The notes under the pieces: model-generated
Database searches by the model: none
Told to the model about the DNA's origin: nothing
The model's input: only the letters and a program-made list of their open reading frames with translations
Program-made: the position numbers and the translations under genes
DNA from: Rhizobium rhizoryzae
GTDB lineage: Bacteria; Pseudomonadota; Alphaproteobacteria; Rhizobiales; Rhizobiaceae
Reading direction: 5' to 3'
DNA length: 64,000 bases
Assembly (NCBI RefSeq): GCF_011046895.1
Contig: NZ_CP049249.1
Location: 310,001-374,000, forward strand
Shown: piece after piece, positions 16,650 through 25,411 of the stretch
How the letters are laid out: each line of letters opens with the position of its first letter
Numbering within the stretch: position 1 is the first letter of the stretch

Positions 16650-17683
16650 CCATGTATTTCGAAAAGTTCGGGCAAACACCGGAAATCCGTAATGTGCCGG
16701 ACCCGGAGCCGACATTCGGAGGCGTGGTCTTGCAGGTCGCGGCAACCGGTCTGTGCCGCAGCGACTGGCATGGGTGGAAGGGCCATGACTCCGATATTAA
16801 CCTGCCGCATGTTCCGGGCCACGAACTGGCGGGTAAGGTCGTGGCGACCGGCAAGGGCGTCATGCGCTTCAAGGTGGGTGACCGCGTGACAGTGCCATTC
16901 GTCTCAGGCTGTGGCCATTGCGCGGAATGCCATTCCGGCAATCAGCAGGTTTGCCCAAGCCAGTTCCAGCCCGGTTTTACGCATTGGGGTTCCTTCGCTG
17001 AGCTCGTCGGAATCGACTACGCCGATACCAATCTCGTACACCTGCCTGAAGAAGTCGATGATGCAACGGCGGCGAGCCTCGGCTGCCGCTTTGCCACGTC
17101 TTTTCGTGCCGTTGTGGATCAGGCCCGCACCGGACCCGGGGACTGGGTTGCCGTCCACGGCTGCGGCGGTGTTGGATTGTCTGCCATCATGATAGCAGCG
17201 GCTCTGGGTGCCAACCCGATCGCTATCGATCTCTCGGAAGAAAAGCTGGAAGCAGCGCGCCAGTGCGGCGCTGTTGCCTGCATCAATGCCGCAAATGTAC
17301 CGGATGTTGTCGAAGCGGTGCGTGAGATCACCAAGGGTGGCGCACATGTGTCCATCGACGCCTTGGGCCATCCAACCACCTGCTTCAATTCCATCAAGAA
17401 CCTCCGCCGTCGAGGCCGCCACGTTCAGGTTGGTCTCATGGTGGATGATTATGCGACGCCGAAGATCCCCATGGCGCAGGTGATCGGCCACGAGTTGGAG
17501 ATCTACGGCAGCCATGGCATGCAGGCCTGGCGCTACGATGCGATGATGGCCATGATCCTGTCAGGCAAGGTCAAGCCGCAGCAGATGATTTCGAGACGGA
17601 TCAGCCTCGAAGAGGCCATTCCGGAACTGATCACGCTCGATCAGGCCAAGGGCACCGGTATCAGTGTCATTACGCGGTTTTGA
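16643..17683 (+). CDS. Zinc-dependent alcohol dehydrogenase (MDR family)
   Basis: Medium-chain dehydrogenase of 346 residues. Catalytic-zinc ligands are in GLCRSDWHGW (Cys about 37) and PGHELAGKV (His-Glu about 59-60). The structural-zinc lobe is CGHCAECHSGNQQVC, four Cys near 93-107. The NAD fold has HGCGGVGLSAI. The ATG at 16643 follows GGGAGACGATC. It stands alone after glpD, and its last 14 bases overlap the 3' end of the convergent phnN. The substrate is not evident; polyol or simple alcohol oxidation fits the glycerol context. Confidence 0.85.
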   Translation: MKAMYFEKFGQTPEIRNVPDPEPTFGGVVLQVAATGLCRSDWHGWKGHDSDINLPHVPGHELAGKVVATGKGVMRFKVGDRVTVPFVSGCGHCAECHSGNQQVCPSQFQPGFTHWGSFAELVGIDYADTNLVHLPEEVDDATAASLGCRFATSFRAVVDQARTGPGDWVAVHGCGGVGLSAIMIAAALGANPIAIDLSEEKLEAARQCGAVACINAANVPDVVEAVREITKGGAHVSIDALGHPTTCFNSIKNLRRRGRHVQVGLMVDDYATPKIPMAQVIGHELEIYGSHGMQAWRYDAMMAMILSGKVKPQQMISRRISLEEAIPELITLDQAKGTGISVITRF

Positions 17684-18263
17684 CTGATCTCAGGTTCAAC
17701 CGCTGAACCAGTTTGAGAAATGCGTCGACAGCCGCCTCCAGATCGCGGCTGTTGTCGATATCGTGAACCGGCAGATGACAGGGGACGCAGAGATCTGAGC
17801 CTCGTTTCAAGCGCTGTGCAATCTGCTCGGCATCCTCTCGTCCGCGAGATGCGAGCCGTTGAGCGATCACATCCGGGTCGGCTGTGATGTTGACCACGAT
17901 TGTATTGGTAAAGCATCCGGCAAATAGAGGCAGGGCGGCGCGAGAACCGTTGACGATAACCGTCTGACCCGCATTGTAGGCTTCCGCGGCGGAGCGCAGA
18001 ATTCCGTAGGACAGGCCGTGTGCTTGCCAATGGACGGCAAATGCGTCTGCGGCTGAGAGCCTTTCGAACTCGGAAACGGTTACGGCCTCATGGTCTTCAC
18101 CGCCCGTATCCGCCGGTCTTGTGATCACGCGTCGTACGAAATGAACGCGTGCGTCCGCATGCAAGCGGTCTCGAAGAGCATTGATCAGGCTATCCTTGCC
18201 AACGCCACTTGGACCAACGACTGCCAGCAAAGCGCCGGCCGTGTTCGCGCCACTCAAAACCAT
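17670..18263 (-). CDS. phnN: Ribose 1,5-bisphosphate phosphokinase PhnN
   Basis: Kinase of 197 residues that makes PRPP from ribose 1,5-bisphosphate in the last step of the C-P lyase route. The guanylate-kinase-like fold shows a P-loop VVGPSGVGKDSL at about residues 15-26, RRVITRPAD (about 44-52) and VIVNGSRAAL. Its ATG overlaps the phnM stop as ATGA. It is the last gene of the minus-strand phn series, and its TAA lies inside the convergent alcohol dehydrogenase gene. Confidence 0.93.
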   Translation of the reverse strand: MVLSGANTAGALLAVVGPSGVGKDSLINALRDRLHADARVHFVRRVITRPADTGGEDHEAVTVSEFERLSAADAFAVHWQAHGLSYGILRSAAEAYNAGQTVIVNGSRAALPLFAGCFTNTIVVNITADPDVIAQRLASRGREDAEQIAQRLKRGSDLCVPCHLPVHDIDNSRDLEAAVDAFLKLVQRLNLRSVKTA

Positions 18264-19399
18264 CAGGCTACCCGCTTTCCTTCACGCCATACAGACCGCA
18301 CCACCGGTACGCCTTCGTGTCTGCGAACCCGCACGAGGTCTGAACGCAACCCTTCGGCAATTCGACCGCGATCATCAAGCCCAACCGTGCGTGCTGGCGT
18401 AGATGTTACCATGGCAAGCGCCTGCGGCAGAGAAATCGTTTCAATTTCATCGGCCAGAATGAACGGGGCGTGAAGCAGGCTGAGCGGTACGTAATCGGAA
18501 GACAGAACGTCCAGTACGCCAAGATGCGCCAATTCCTTGGCTGCAATATTGCCGGAATGGGATTTGCCGCGCACGATGTTCGGTGCCCCCATCAACACGC
18601 TCATGCCAGCCTTGTGCGATGCTTCGGCTGCCTCAAGGCTGGTCGGAAACTCCGCAAGGCGTACGCCGTGTTCAATTGCCTCGTCCACATGGTCCAGCGT
18701 CGTATCGTCGTGGCTCGCAATGGTTATGCCGCGTTCACGGCACTGTTCGACGAGTGCCAGGCGATGCGGCGCTGCGTAACGCTCTGACAGAGCAACCCGT
18801 CGCGCCACAAACTCCGCAAACTCCGCATCGGTCAGACCGCGCTTTGATTTGTAATAGAGGATGTATTGATCCATTGACTGGAACTGGCGCTGTCCGGGCG
18901 CGTGATCCATCAGCGAGACGAGGCGCACGAAATCGTCTTCTGCAAAATCTGCGAAGTGCTCCAGAACATTGTTGGAGGATACCTCGCAACGCAGGTGAAA
19001 CAGATGGTCGGCGCGCAGGCGCTCATCTTTCTGGGCCTGCTGAATGGCTGTTGCGAGTTCGCGCATTTCGCCCTGCTCGAAGCCGCCGTCTTCATCGGAG
19101 CCCATGCGCAGGCAGTCGAACACGGTCGTAATTCCGGATGTCACCACTTGTGCATCATGCGCCTGAATGGCTGACGTCGTATGCCAGCGAACGCCGGGAC
19201 GGGGCGAATAATGCGTTTCAAGATGGTCCGTGTGCAGCTCCACTAGGCCGGGGATCAGATAGTCACCTTCCAGATCTTCCCCGATCTGGCTTGGCTGGTC
19301 GTCGATTTCAAGGATTTTCCCATCCCGGACGCGAAGAGAGCCGTTCAGGACGCGATCTTCGAGAACGATACGGGCGTTGGTGAAAACGGTTTCAGACAT
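18263..19399 (-). CDS. phnM: Alpha-D-ribose 1-methylphosphonate 5-triphosphate diphosphatase PhnM
   Basis: Amidohydrolase-superfamily enzyme of 378 residues. It releases pyrophosphate from ribose 1-alkylphosphonate 5-triphosphate before C-P cleavage by PhnJ. PhnM signatures are PGLVELHTDHLETHYSPRPG (about 51-70), DHAPGQRQF, IASHDDTTLDH and the C-terminal LSSDYVPLSLLHAPF with the metal-binding Asp. It is preceded by two phnE permease genes and coupled to phnN. Confidence 0.95.
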   Translation of the reverse strand: MSETVFTNARIVLEDRVLNGSLRVRDGKILEIDDQPSQIGEDLEGDYLIPGLVELHTDHLETHYSPRPGVRWHTTSAIQAHDAQVVTSGITTVFDCLRMGSDEDGGFEQGEMRELATAIQQAQKDERLRADHLFHLRCEVSSNNVLEHFADFAEDDFVRLVSLMDHAPGQRQFQSMDQYILYYKSKRGLTDAEFAEFVARRVALSERYAAPHRLALVEQCRERGITIASHDDTTLDHVDEAIEHGVRLAEFPTSLEAAEASHKAGMSVLMGAPNIVRGKSHSGNIAAKELAHLGVLDVLSSDYVPLSLLHAPFILADEIETISLPQALAMVTSTPARTVGLDDRGRIAEGLRSDLVRVRRHEGVPVVRSVWREGKRVA

Positions 19400-19450
19400 G
19401 AATTTGACCTTGCATGGGCTGCTTGCGCAGGGTGATTGCGTGTGGCTCGC

Positions 19451-20986
19451 TTAATGGCGTGCCGTGCCGATGAGCCGGGATCGCAGCGCGTTCGAGATGC
19501 CATCGAAGATGAAAACGACGAGGAGGATGAGAAGCACCATGTAGCAAACGTTCTCCCAGTTGGAGTTCGTGCGCATGGCCTCCCAGAGTTTCAAACCGAT
19601 CCCGCCTGCGCCGACAGCGCCGATGATGGTGGCCGAGCGTGTGTTCGACTCCCAGAAATACAGCGCTTGCGATGCAAAGATCGGCAGAACCTGCGGCACG
19701 ACACCATAACGCTGGATGGCGAGCGGTGAGGCACCAACCGACTTCACGCCCTCGCGCTGCTTGTCATCCAGGTTCTCCAGCGCCTCGGCATAGAGTTTCC
19801 CGAGCGTGCCCGTATCGGTGAAGAAAATGGCCGAGATACCGGCCAGAGGTCCGGGACCGAAGGCGCGGGTGAAGAACAGCGCCCAGATCAGCATGTCCAC
19901 CGACCTCAGGAAGTCGAACAGCCGCTTGGTGAACTGGTTCAACGGTCGGTTGCGGGTAATATTTCGGGCCGCGATGAAGGCAAGCGGGAAGGAAAGCAGC
20001 GTGGCCAGCACCGTGCCGACAAAAGCCATGACCAGCGTTTGCAGCAGCTTGCTCCACACGTCCAGATGCTGCCAGGACGGGTTATAGAGAATATCGTTCC
20101 AGGCGAGCGAAAGGTTGCTTTGGCTCGCATCAATGCGCGGGCCGCTTGTCACAAGGGTAAGGATCTCACCGGGAGACTTGCCGAAGAAGGCGGAGTTGAT
20201 GTCGAAGAAAAAGTTGGCCCAGCCAAAGAAGCGGTTGTGAATGCGCACACGGTCTGCAGACACTTCCGCCCAGCCGACGAAGCCGAAATAGGCATAGGCG
20301 CGACCACCGGCCATCCGCTGCTCCACCCACGTGGGCAGCGGCGCCTGTGCTGTCACTGTGCCGGCGGCATTATCCAGCTTCAGTTCCACGGTTTCGCTGC
20401 CGTGCGTCAGAACGACGGTCTGATGATCCACCACGATCTTGGCACTGCGACCAAGGTCGATGCTGGACTTGACGATGGCTGTTTCCGTGACCGGAGCTTT
20501 CGCGATGGTCGTGGTGCTGGTTGCTGCTTCGGCCTTTGGCGCGTTTGCCATGAAGTTGAAGGCAGGTACCGCAGGTGCAGGTGCAGGTGCAGGTGCGGGG
20601 GCTGATGCGGAAGGAGCCTCCGGCTGCGCACTCGCAACGGGCTGTCGGGTCACGGTTGCCGTTTCGGATTTGATCCAGTCCGGGTTCGGGTTCGGCCCGA
20701 TGGGATCGAACCGCGAATAGGAGATGGTGATGGCACCATCACGATCTATGTTGAGCTCCGGGCGGATTTCGTAGGAAACCCAGTCCGCGAGATAATTGCC
20801 CGCAATGCTGTAGTTGGCACTTCCCAGAACCTTGCCGATGGAGAAAAACCACCAGCAGAACATGAAGTAGACAATCAGGCCCGTGGCAAGCAGCGGCGCA
20901 CGATAGGTCTTCCAGGTGCTCTGCGTCAGAAGGTGCTCGTGGCGGGCCGCCAGACGTTCGTATTCGGGTGTCGAAAGCAGGGTCAT
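19451..20986 (-). CDS. phnE: Phosphonate ABC transporter permease PhnE, long form with internal insert
   Basis: Permease of 511 residues, nearly twice the usual 260-290. A first membrane helix (about 30-50) is followed by roughly 250 extra residues with no membrane segments, including an Ala-Pro repeat (APAPAPAPA) and GWAEVSADRVRIHNRFFGW. The standard PhnE permease core begins at about residue 310, with the ABC loop EGVKSVGASPLAIQRYGVVPQ. The ATG at 20986 is chosen; a GTG at 20995 that overlaps the upstream TGA is equally possible (514 residues). It probably pairs with the next PhnE in the membrane. Confidence 0.88.
   Translation of the reverse strand: MTLLSTPEYERLAARHEHLLTQSTWKTYRAPLLATGLIVYFMFCWWFFSIGKVLGSANYSIAGNYLADWVSYEIRPELNIDRDGAITISYSRFDPIGPNPNPDWIKSETATVTRQPVASAQPEAPSASAPAPAPAPAPAVPAFNFMANAPKAEAATSTTTIAKAPVTETAIVKSSIDLGRSAKIVVDHQTVVLTHGSETVELKLDNAAGTVTAQAPLPTWVEQRMAGGRAYAYFGFVGWAEVSADRVRIHNRFFGWANFFFDINSAFFGKSPGEILTLVTSGPRIDASQSNLSLAWNDILYNPSWQHLDVWSKLLQTLVMAFVGTVLATLLSFPLAFIAARNITRNRPLNQFTKRLFDFLRSVDMLIWALFFTRAFGPGPLAGISAIFFTDTGTLGKLYAEALENLDDKQREGVKSVGASPLAIQRYGVVPQVLPIFASQALYFWESNTRSATIIGAVGAGGIGLKLWEAMRTNSNWENVCYMVLLILLVVFIFDGISNALRSRLIGTARH
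20571..20594. repeat. Tandem hexanucleotide repeat (GCAGGT x4) inside long phnE
   Basis: Four perfect GCAGGT units encode on the minus strand the Ala-Pro linker of the phnE insert. Slippage here would change linker length by two residues per unit without a frameshift. Confidence 0.8.
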
Positions 20987-20991
20987 GGCGG

Positions 20992-21969
20992 TCACGCACT
21001 CATCTGGAAAGATTGCTCGCCCACCAGCTTCTTGCGCAGCCAGGCGGAAAACTGGTCCACAGCAATCACGGTGAGGAGAAGAAGAATGATCATGGCGATG
21101 GTTTTCGCCGCATCGCCCCGGCTGATCGAAAGTCGCAGAGCCTCACCGATACCACCGCCGCCGACAGCGCCGATGATGGTGGAGGCGCGCACGTTGATCT
21201 CGAGGCGAAGAAGAATGTAGCTGGAAAAGTTCGGCATCACCTGCGGAACCATGCCAAACCACAGCCGCTCAAGCCAGCTGCCGCCGACGGCACGCAGACC
21301 CTCATCCGGCTTCATGTCAGCGTTTTCGACGACTTCGAAGAACAGCTTGCCCAGGGCACCGATCGTGTGGACGGAGATGGCGACGATGCCCGGAATGGGG
21401 CCGATGGAGAAGATCGCCAGAATGAAACCGGCAATAACGACTTCCGGAAATGCACGCAGAACCTCCATGAAACGGCGTACCGGCCAACGCAGCCAGCGGC
21501 TTGGCGTCATGTTGCGTGCAGCCAGAAAGCAGAGGCAGAAGCCGCCCAGTGCGCCGATGATGGTGGAGAAGATGGCAATGTTGACCGTCTCCAGCATGCG
21601 GTAGAAATATTCCGGAATATAAAAGCTGTCGGTCAGGTAGTGACGGCCATCGGGATAGTCGTATTTCAGGCTTCCGTCATCGTAAGGGGAGGGCAGGTCG
21701 AACATGGCGCGGAAGATTTCCATACCGTCGCGAGGAACGAAGACCTGCAGAAAATCGAACAGATGCGGAAGACGATCAAAGAATTTGCCGGAATTGGCAT
21801 CGTTGGCATACCAGAGCGAACCCGAAAGAGCGAGCAACAGGGCAAGGCTGCCGAGTACCGTATAGGTCCGGCGGCGGCCGTTCAGCTCGCGCCAATGCTG
21901 CTCGACGAGCTGACCGCTTTGGGAAAGCACAGGACCGGACATTTTGCTGCTGTTCATGATCTGGCTCAT
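20992..21969 (-). CDS. phnE: Phosphonate ABC transporter permease PhnE
   Basis: Membrane permease of up to 325 residues with a first helix near 38-55, a 60-residue periplasmic stretch and five further helices. PhnE motifs are FLAARNMTP (about 149-157), RAFPEVVIAGFI and the ABC contact loop DEGLRAVGGSWLERLWFGMVP, then GAVGGGGIG. Several in-frame ATGs occur at the beginning (21969, 21957, 21942) and none has a clear ribosome-binding site. Its stop overlaps the start of the second phnE. It follows phnD after a strong stem-loop. Confidence 0.92.
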   Translation of the reverse strand: MSQIMNSSKMSGPVLSQSGQLVEQHWRELNGRRRTYTVLGSLALLLALSGSLWYANDANSGKFFDRLPHLFDFLQVFVPRDGMEIFRAMFDLPSPYDDGSLKYDYPDGRHYLTDSFYIPEYFYRMLETVNIAIFSTIIGALGGFCLCFLAARNMTPSRWLRWPVRRFMEVLRAFPEVVIAGFILAIFSIGPIPGIVAISVHTIGALGKLFFEVVENADMKPDEGLRAVGGSWLERLWFGMVPQVMPNFSSYILLRLEINVRASTIIGAVGGGGIGEALRLSISRGDAAKTIAMIILLLLTVIAVDQFSAWLRKKLVGEQSFQMSA

Positions 21970-21986
21970 CTTGCGCGAAAAGGGAA

Positions 21987-22013
21987 CGGCGGCCTCGACC
22001 AGTGAGGCCGCCG
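21987..22013 (-). other. Stem-loop between phnD and phnE
   Basis: A 10-bp perfect stem CGGCGGCCTC/GAGGCCGCCG with a seven-base loop lies 18 bases upstream of phnE and 18 bases after the phnD stop. Such structures after binding-protein genes commonly stabilise the upstream mRNA or reduce read-through into permease genes. Confidence 0.6.
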
Positions 22014-22030
22014 CCTGGTTGGCTGGCTGA

Positions 22031-22939
22031 TCAGCCGCCGATGGTGGCTTTGCGGGCGTCGATGATCGGCTTGTAGAAGTCGACGTTTACTTCGGCATAG
22101 CCCTTGAACGCCCCGCCCTGGATGGCGGAGAAGCAGGCTGCGTCCTTCTTCGGCAGGTCCATCATGAAGGCAGTGATCTTCTTCTTCATGTCCGGCGTGA
22201 TCGAGCTGCGAACAACGATCGGGCCATTCGGGATCAGCGGCGACTTCCAGAGCTCGACGAGGTCATCCATGTTCAGGATGCCCTTTTCCACCATTTTGCG
22301 CAGGTTGCCGGAAGTGTAGCCGTCCTTGAAATTGCCAACGCCAGAACCAAAGGTCGTGCCGGCATCGAAATTGCCTTTCAGCACTTCGAGAACTAGGTTT
22401 TCATGACCGCCGCCAAAGCCGGTGGAACCCACATACTGCTTCACGGGGACGTTGCCGATGGCAGCAGGCAGTGTGACGGTCGGGATCAGGTAGCCGGAGG
22501 TGGAGTCCGGATCGGCAAAGCCCAGCTTCTTGCCCTTGATGTCGGTGACCTTGGTCATGCCGCTATCCTTGCGAGCAACCATGATCGAGTAATAGCCCAT
22601 CGCACCATCGGTCTGAACCGTCGTGAAGATTGGCTCCACGGCCTTCGGATCTGCGAGATAGGCCTTGGCATAGCCAGCAGCACCAAGCTCTGCATAGTCC
22701 AGCGTACCGCCAAGCAGGCCCTGGATGACGCCGTCATAGTCCGCTGCCGGGAAGAGCGAGACCTTCTCGAAACCGAATTCCTTCTTCAGGTGATCGACAA
22801 GGCACTGGTTGTTGCGCAGGCGGTCTGCTTCATTCTCGCCGCCGATGAGGCCAATGCGGAATTCCTTCATGTCTGCGGCAGATGCACCACCCACCAGCGA
22901 AAGAAGCGCTGCGGCGGCAAGGAGGGTTTTCTTCAACAT
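22031..22939 (-). CDS. phnD: Phosphonate ABC transporter periplasmic binding protein PhnD
   Basis: Periplasmic binding protein of 302 residues. The signal peptide is MLKKTLLAAAALLSLVGGAS ending AADM, and the mature part begins KEFRIGLIGGENEAD. PhnD-type blocks are RNNQCLVDHLKK, DYAELGAAGYAKAY, FADPDSTSGYLIP and VVRSSITPDMKKK. Start at 22939 gives the signal peptide directly; the longer frame adds a non-signal stretch. It captures phosphonates (or phosphate esters) for PhnC and PhnE. Confidence 0.95.
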   Translation of the reverse strand: MLKKTLLAAAALLSLVGGASAADMKEFRIGLIGGENEADRLRNNQCLVDHLKKEFGFEKVSLFPAADYDGVIQGLLGGTLDYAELGAAGYAKAYLADPKAVEPIFTTVQTDGAMGYYSIMVARKDSGMTKVTDIKGKKLGFADPDSTSGYLIPTVTLPAAIGNVPVKQYVGSTGFGGGHENLVLEVLKGNFDAGTTFGSGVGNFKDGYTSGNLRKMVEKGILNMDDLVELWKSPLIPNGPIVVRSSITPDMKKKITAFMMDLPKKDAACFSAIQGGAFKGYAEVNVDFYKPIIDARKATIGG

Positions 22940-23017
22940 GGTTCGATCCCCTGTAACGGATGGATTGGTGGGATGTGAAAGCACTTGCCCTTGACGCGGG
23001 CCGTCGATCGTTGCGGA

Positions 23018-23866
23018 TTACGCAGTGCCCGTGGCCCAGCGTATCTGCCCCGCAGATGTCTTCGTGCTGCTGCTTGCAGCACCGGGAAGAGAGATGGAGC
23101 TCGAGGTCATGGCCTCGTCGATGCCGCCCTGTTCGGAGCCATAGATGCGGCGTACGGCATCGGCATCCAGTTCGTTCGGTGTGCCGTCAAACACGACCTT
23201 GCCCTTTGCCATGCCAATGATGCGTTCGCAGTAGTTGCGCGCCGTATCCAGCGTGTGGAGGTTGGTAATGACAGTAATGCCTTCGCGTTCGTTGATTTCG
23301 CGCAGGGCATCCATCACGATCTTGGCATTCAGCGGATCGAGTGAGGCGATCGGCTCATCGGCCAGAACCATTTTCGGTGCCTGCATCAGGGCGCGGGCAA
23401 TGGCAACGCGTTGCTGCTGGCCGCCGGAAAGAGTGCCTGCCGGCTGCAGTGCGGTCTGTTCTATCCCCAACCGCTCAAGCGCCGCAATTGCCATCAATCG
23501 CTCTTCACGGGTAAAAAGGCCAAGCACGCTGAGCGCGGTGGAGCGATGGTTCAGTCGACCCAGCAACACATTCGTCAGAACATCCAGACGCGGCACCAGA
23601 TTGAACTGCTGGAAGATCATGGCGCAGTCGCGATGCCAGCGCCGTAGTGCTGGACCTGTCAACGTGGATACTTCCATTTCGCCGAAGCGGATGCTGCCCT
23701 CGGAAGGATCGACCAATCGGTTGATCATGCGCAGCAAGGTGGATTTGCCAGCCCCCGAACGCCCGATGATGCCGACCATCTGGCCCGATGGGATATCCAG
23801 GCTAACCCTGTCCACGGCGGTATTGGTGCCGAATTTTCGTGTCAGGTTTTCCAGCTGAAAGCGCAT
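23018..23866 (-). CDS. phnC: Phosphonate ABC transporter ATP-binding protein PhnC
   Basis: ATPase of 282 residues. Walker [10 protein letters not shown] is at 35-43, the signature [15 protein letters not shown] is mid-protein, and Walker [14 protein letters not shown] follows. The start [13 protein letters not shown] at 23866 has AAGGA seven bases upstream; longer readings to 24001 lack this. Residues after about 255 ([19 protein letters not shown]) form a non-conserved tail. First of the transport genes phnCDEE. A hairpin separates it from the phnG-to-acetyltransferase block, so it may have its own promoter. Confidence 0.95.
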   Translation of the reverse strand: MRFQLENLTRKFGTNTAVDRVSLDIPSGQMVGIIGRSGAGKSTLLRMINRLVDPSEGSIRFGEMEVSTLTGPALRRWHRDCAMIFQQFNLVPRLDVLTNVLLGRLNHRSTALSVLGLFTREERLMAIAALERLGIEQTALQPAGTLSGGQQQRVAIARALMQAPKMVLADEPIASLDPLNAKIVMDALREINEREGITVITNLHTLDTARNYCERIIGMAKGKVVFDGTPNELDADAVRRIYGSEQGGIDEAMTSSSISLPGAASSSTKTSAGQIRWATGTA

Positions 23867-24045
23867 GGTTTGTCCTTCGTCCTTCATTGACGCCAGAGTA
23901 ACGGATCGAAAAGCGGGAACCGGTTTTCGGGGAATTCGAGCCGTTGCCTCGCTCATTCCCCTGCTCAGCTCGCACCATCCGGTGATCTCGAGCCAAGCCA
24001 TACTGCGCTAATGTAAAGTGCCGATGTCCGTTTTGTGTAAGAAAT

Positions 24046-24073
24046 GTAAAATCTGCTAACGCGCAGATTTTAC
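24046..24073 (-). terminator. Hairpin after the phn acetyltransferase gene
   Basis: Perfect 11-bp stem GTAAAATCTGC (24046-24056)/GCAGATTTTAC (24063-24073), six-base loop, seven bases past the stop codon. In the minus direction ATTTCTT follows. It divides phnGHIJKL-acetyltransferase from phnCDEEMN. Confidence 0.6.
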
Positions 24074-24079
24074 TTGCTT

Positions 24080-24697
24080 TCATGCGTATTTTTGCAGGAA
24101 TGCGTCAGCTTCCAGACTGCGGAAATCGTCCAAAGCTTCGAACAAGCGGTCATGGCTCCAGTCCCACCAGGCAAGGCGCTCCATCCGCTCCGCTACGTCA
24201 GCCGGAAAGCGCTCGCGGATCAGCTTTGCGGGCACGCCGCCGACCACGGTATAGGGGGCCACGTCTTTCGAAATGACCGCGCCTGCGCCAACCACGGCAC
24301 CATTGCCAATTTTCACGCCAGCCAGCAGCGTTGCACCGTGACCGATCCAGGTGTCGTGGCCAATCACCACCCGGTTAGCGCGGCGCGCAGCGAAGAAATC
24401 TTCTTCATCCTCAGCCTGTCCCGGCCAGTAGTTGCCGGCGCGATAGGTGAAGTGGTGGAGTGTAGCCCGCTCCATGGGGTGATGCGTGGCATTCATGCGT
24501 ACGAAGGCGGCGATATTGGAGAACTTGCCGATCTCCACATTCCAGAGATGGCCGTGCTCCATGATGTAGGAATAATCGCCAATCGCGCAGTCGCGAATGC
24601 GGCAGAACTCGGCTACTTCTGTATAGCGACCGAAAGTCGTGTTTTCGACTTTCGCCGTCTCATGAATGCTTGGCGCTTCGCTCAATACGCGGCTCAT
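24080..24697 (-). CDS. Phosphonate-operon hexapeptide-repeat acetyltransferase
   Basis: Left-handed beta-helix transferase of 205 residues. Hexapeptide repeats run from about residue 20 to 150, for example FCRIRDCAIGDYSYI and VVIGHDTWIGHGATLLAGVKIGNGAVVGAGAV, ending in the xenobiotic-acetyltransferase block VGGVPAKLIRERFP (about 154-167). Proteins of this type are found repeatedly in C-P lyase operons and are thought to acetylate an aminoalkylphosphonate or an intermediate, a role like PhnO; the substrate is not proven here. It overlaps phnL by ATGA. Confidence 0.85.
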   Translation of the reverse strand: MSRVLSEAPSIHETAKVENTTFGRYTEVAEFCRIRDCAIGDYSYIMEHGHLWNVEIGKFSNIAAFVRMNATHHPMERATLHHFTYRAGNYWPGQAEDEEDFFAARRANRVVIGHDTWIGHGATLLAGVKIGNGAVVGAGAVISKDVAPYTVVGGVPAKLIRERFPADVAERMERLAWWDWSHDRLFEALDDFRSLEADAFLQKYA

Positions 24698-25401
24698 GCG
24701 GCGACCTTTCGGGGCGAAAATTGTGAGACATCCAGAATGCGGTCTGCGACGGCTTCACGCACTTCCTCATCATGGAAGATGCCGAGCAGCGCGACACCCT
24801 GATCCTTCTTGGCGCGGATCATATCCACCACGATGGCGCGATTGGCGGCATCCAGCGAAGCCGTCGGCTCATCCAGAAGCAGAACCCGATGATCTGTAAT
24901 GAAGCCGCGGGCTATGTTGACACGCTGCTGCTCCCCGCCGGAAAAGGTGGCAGGTGGCAGCTGCCAAAGATCCTTTGGCAGGTTCAGGCGAGCGAGCAAA
25001 GCTTCCGCCCGTTCGCGGGCTTCCGACACAGATGTGCCACACGCAACCAGCGGTTCAGCCACCACATCAAGAGCGGAGACACGGGGAACCGTGCGCAGAA
25101 ACTGGCTGACATAGCCCAGTACATCCCGGCGGGTTTGCAGCACCACACGCGGTTCGGCAGAGGCCAGATCGATGATCTGCTCCCCGTTGCGAACGAGGAT
25201 CTGGCCTGTATCGACCGCATAGTTGCCGTAGAGCATTTTGAGGATTGAGCTTTTGCCGATACCGGACGGGCCGCCCAGCACGACGCATTCACCTGCCGCC
25301 AGCGAGAAACTGACATTGGAAACGACCGGCAGGCGCAAGCCGCCACGCAGATGCATGGTGAAGCTTTTCGAAACGTCGGAGACGATGAGGGGAGTGGTCA
25401 C
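24694..25401 (-). CDS. phnL: C-P lyase accessory ATP-binding protein PhnL
   Basis: ABC-type ATPase of 235 residues. Walker A GGPSGIGKSS is at about 42-51, signature FSGGEQQRVNIARGF and Walker B VLLLDEPTASLD follow. The GTG at 25401 is taken as start since AGGAG lies seven bases upstream and the family N-terminus TTPLIVSDVSKSF follows. There is no permease partner: PhnL and PhnK associate with the PhnGHIJ core rather than with a transporter. Overlaps the acetyltransferase start. Confidence 0.94.
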   Translation of the reverse strand: MTTPLIVSDVSKSFTMHLRGGLRLPVVSNVSFSLAAGECVVLGGPSGIGKSSILKMLYGNYAVDTGQILVRNGEQIIDLASAEPRVVLQTRRDVLGYVSQFLRTVPRVSALDVVAEPLVACGTSVSEARERAEALLARLNLPKDLWQLPPATFSGGEQQRVNIARGFITDHRVLLLDEPTASLDAANRAIVVDMIRAKKDQGVALLGIFHDEEVREAVADRILDVSQFSPRKVAA

Positions 25402-25411
25402 GACAAAGCTC

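Noticed and set aside
23867-24045. TTACAT/TTACAC repeats upstream of phnC as a second Pho box
   Set aside because: Spacing of about 9 bases and lack of CTGTCA half-sites do not fit the 11-base period of a Pho box.
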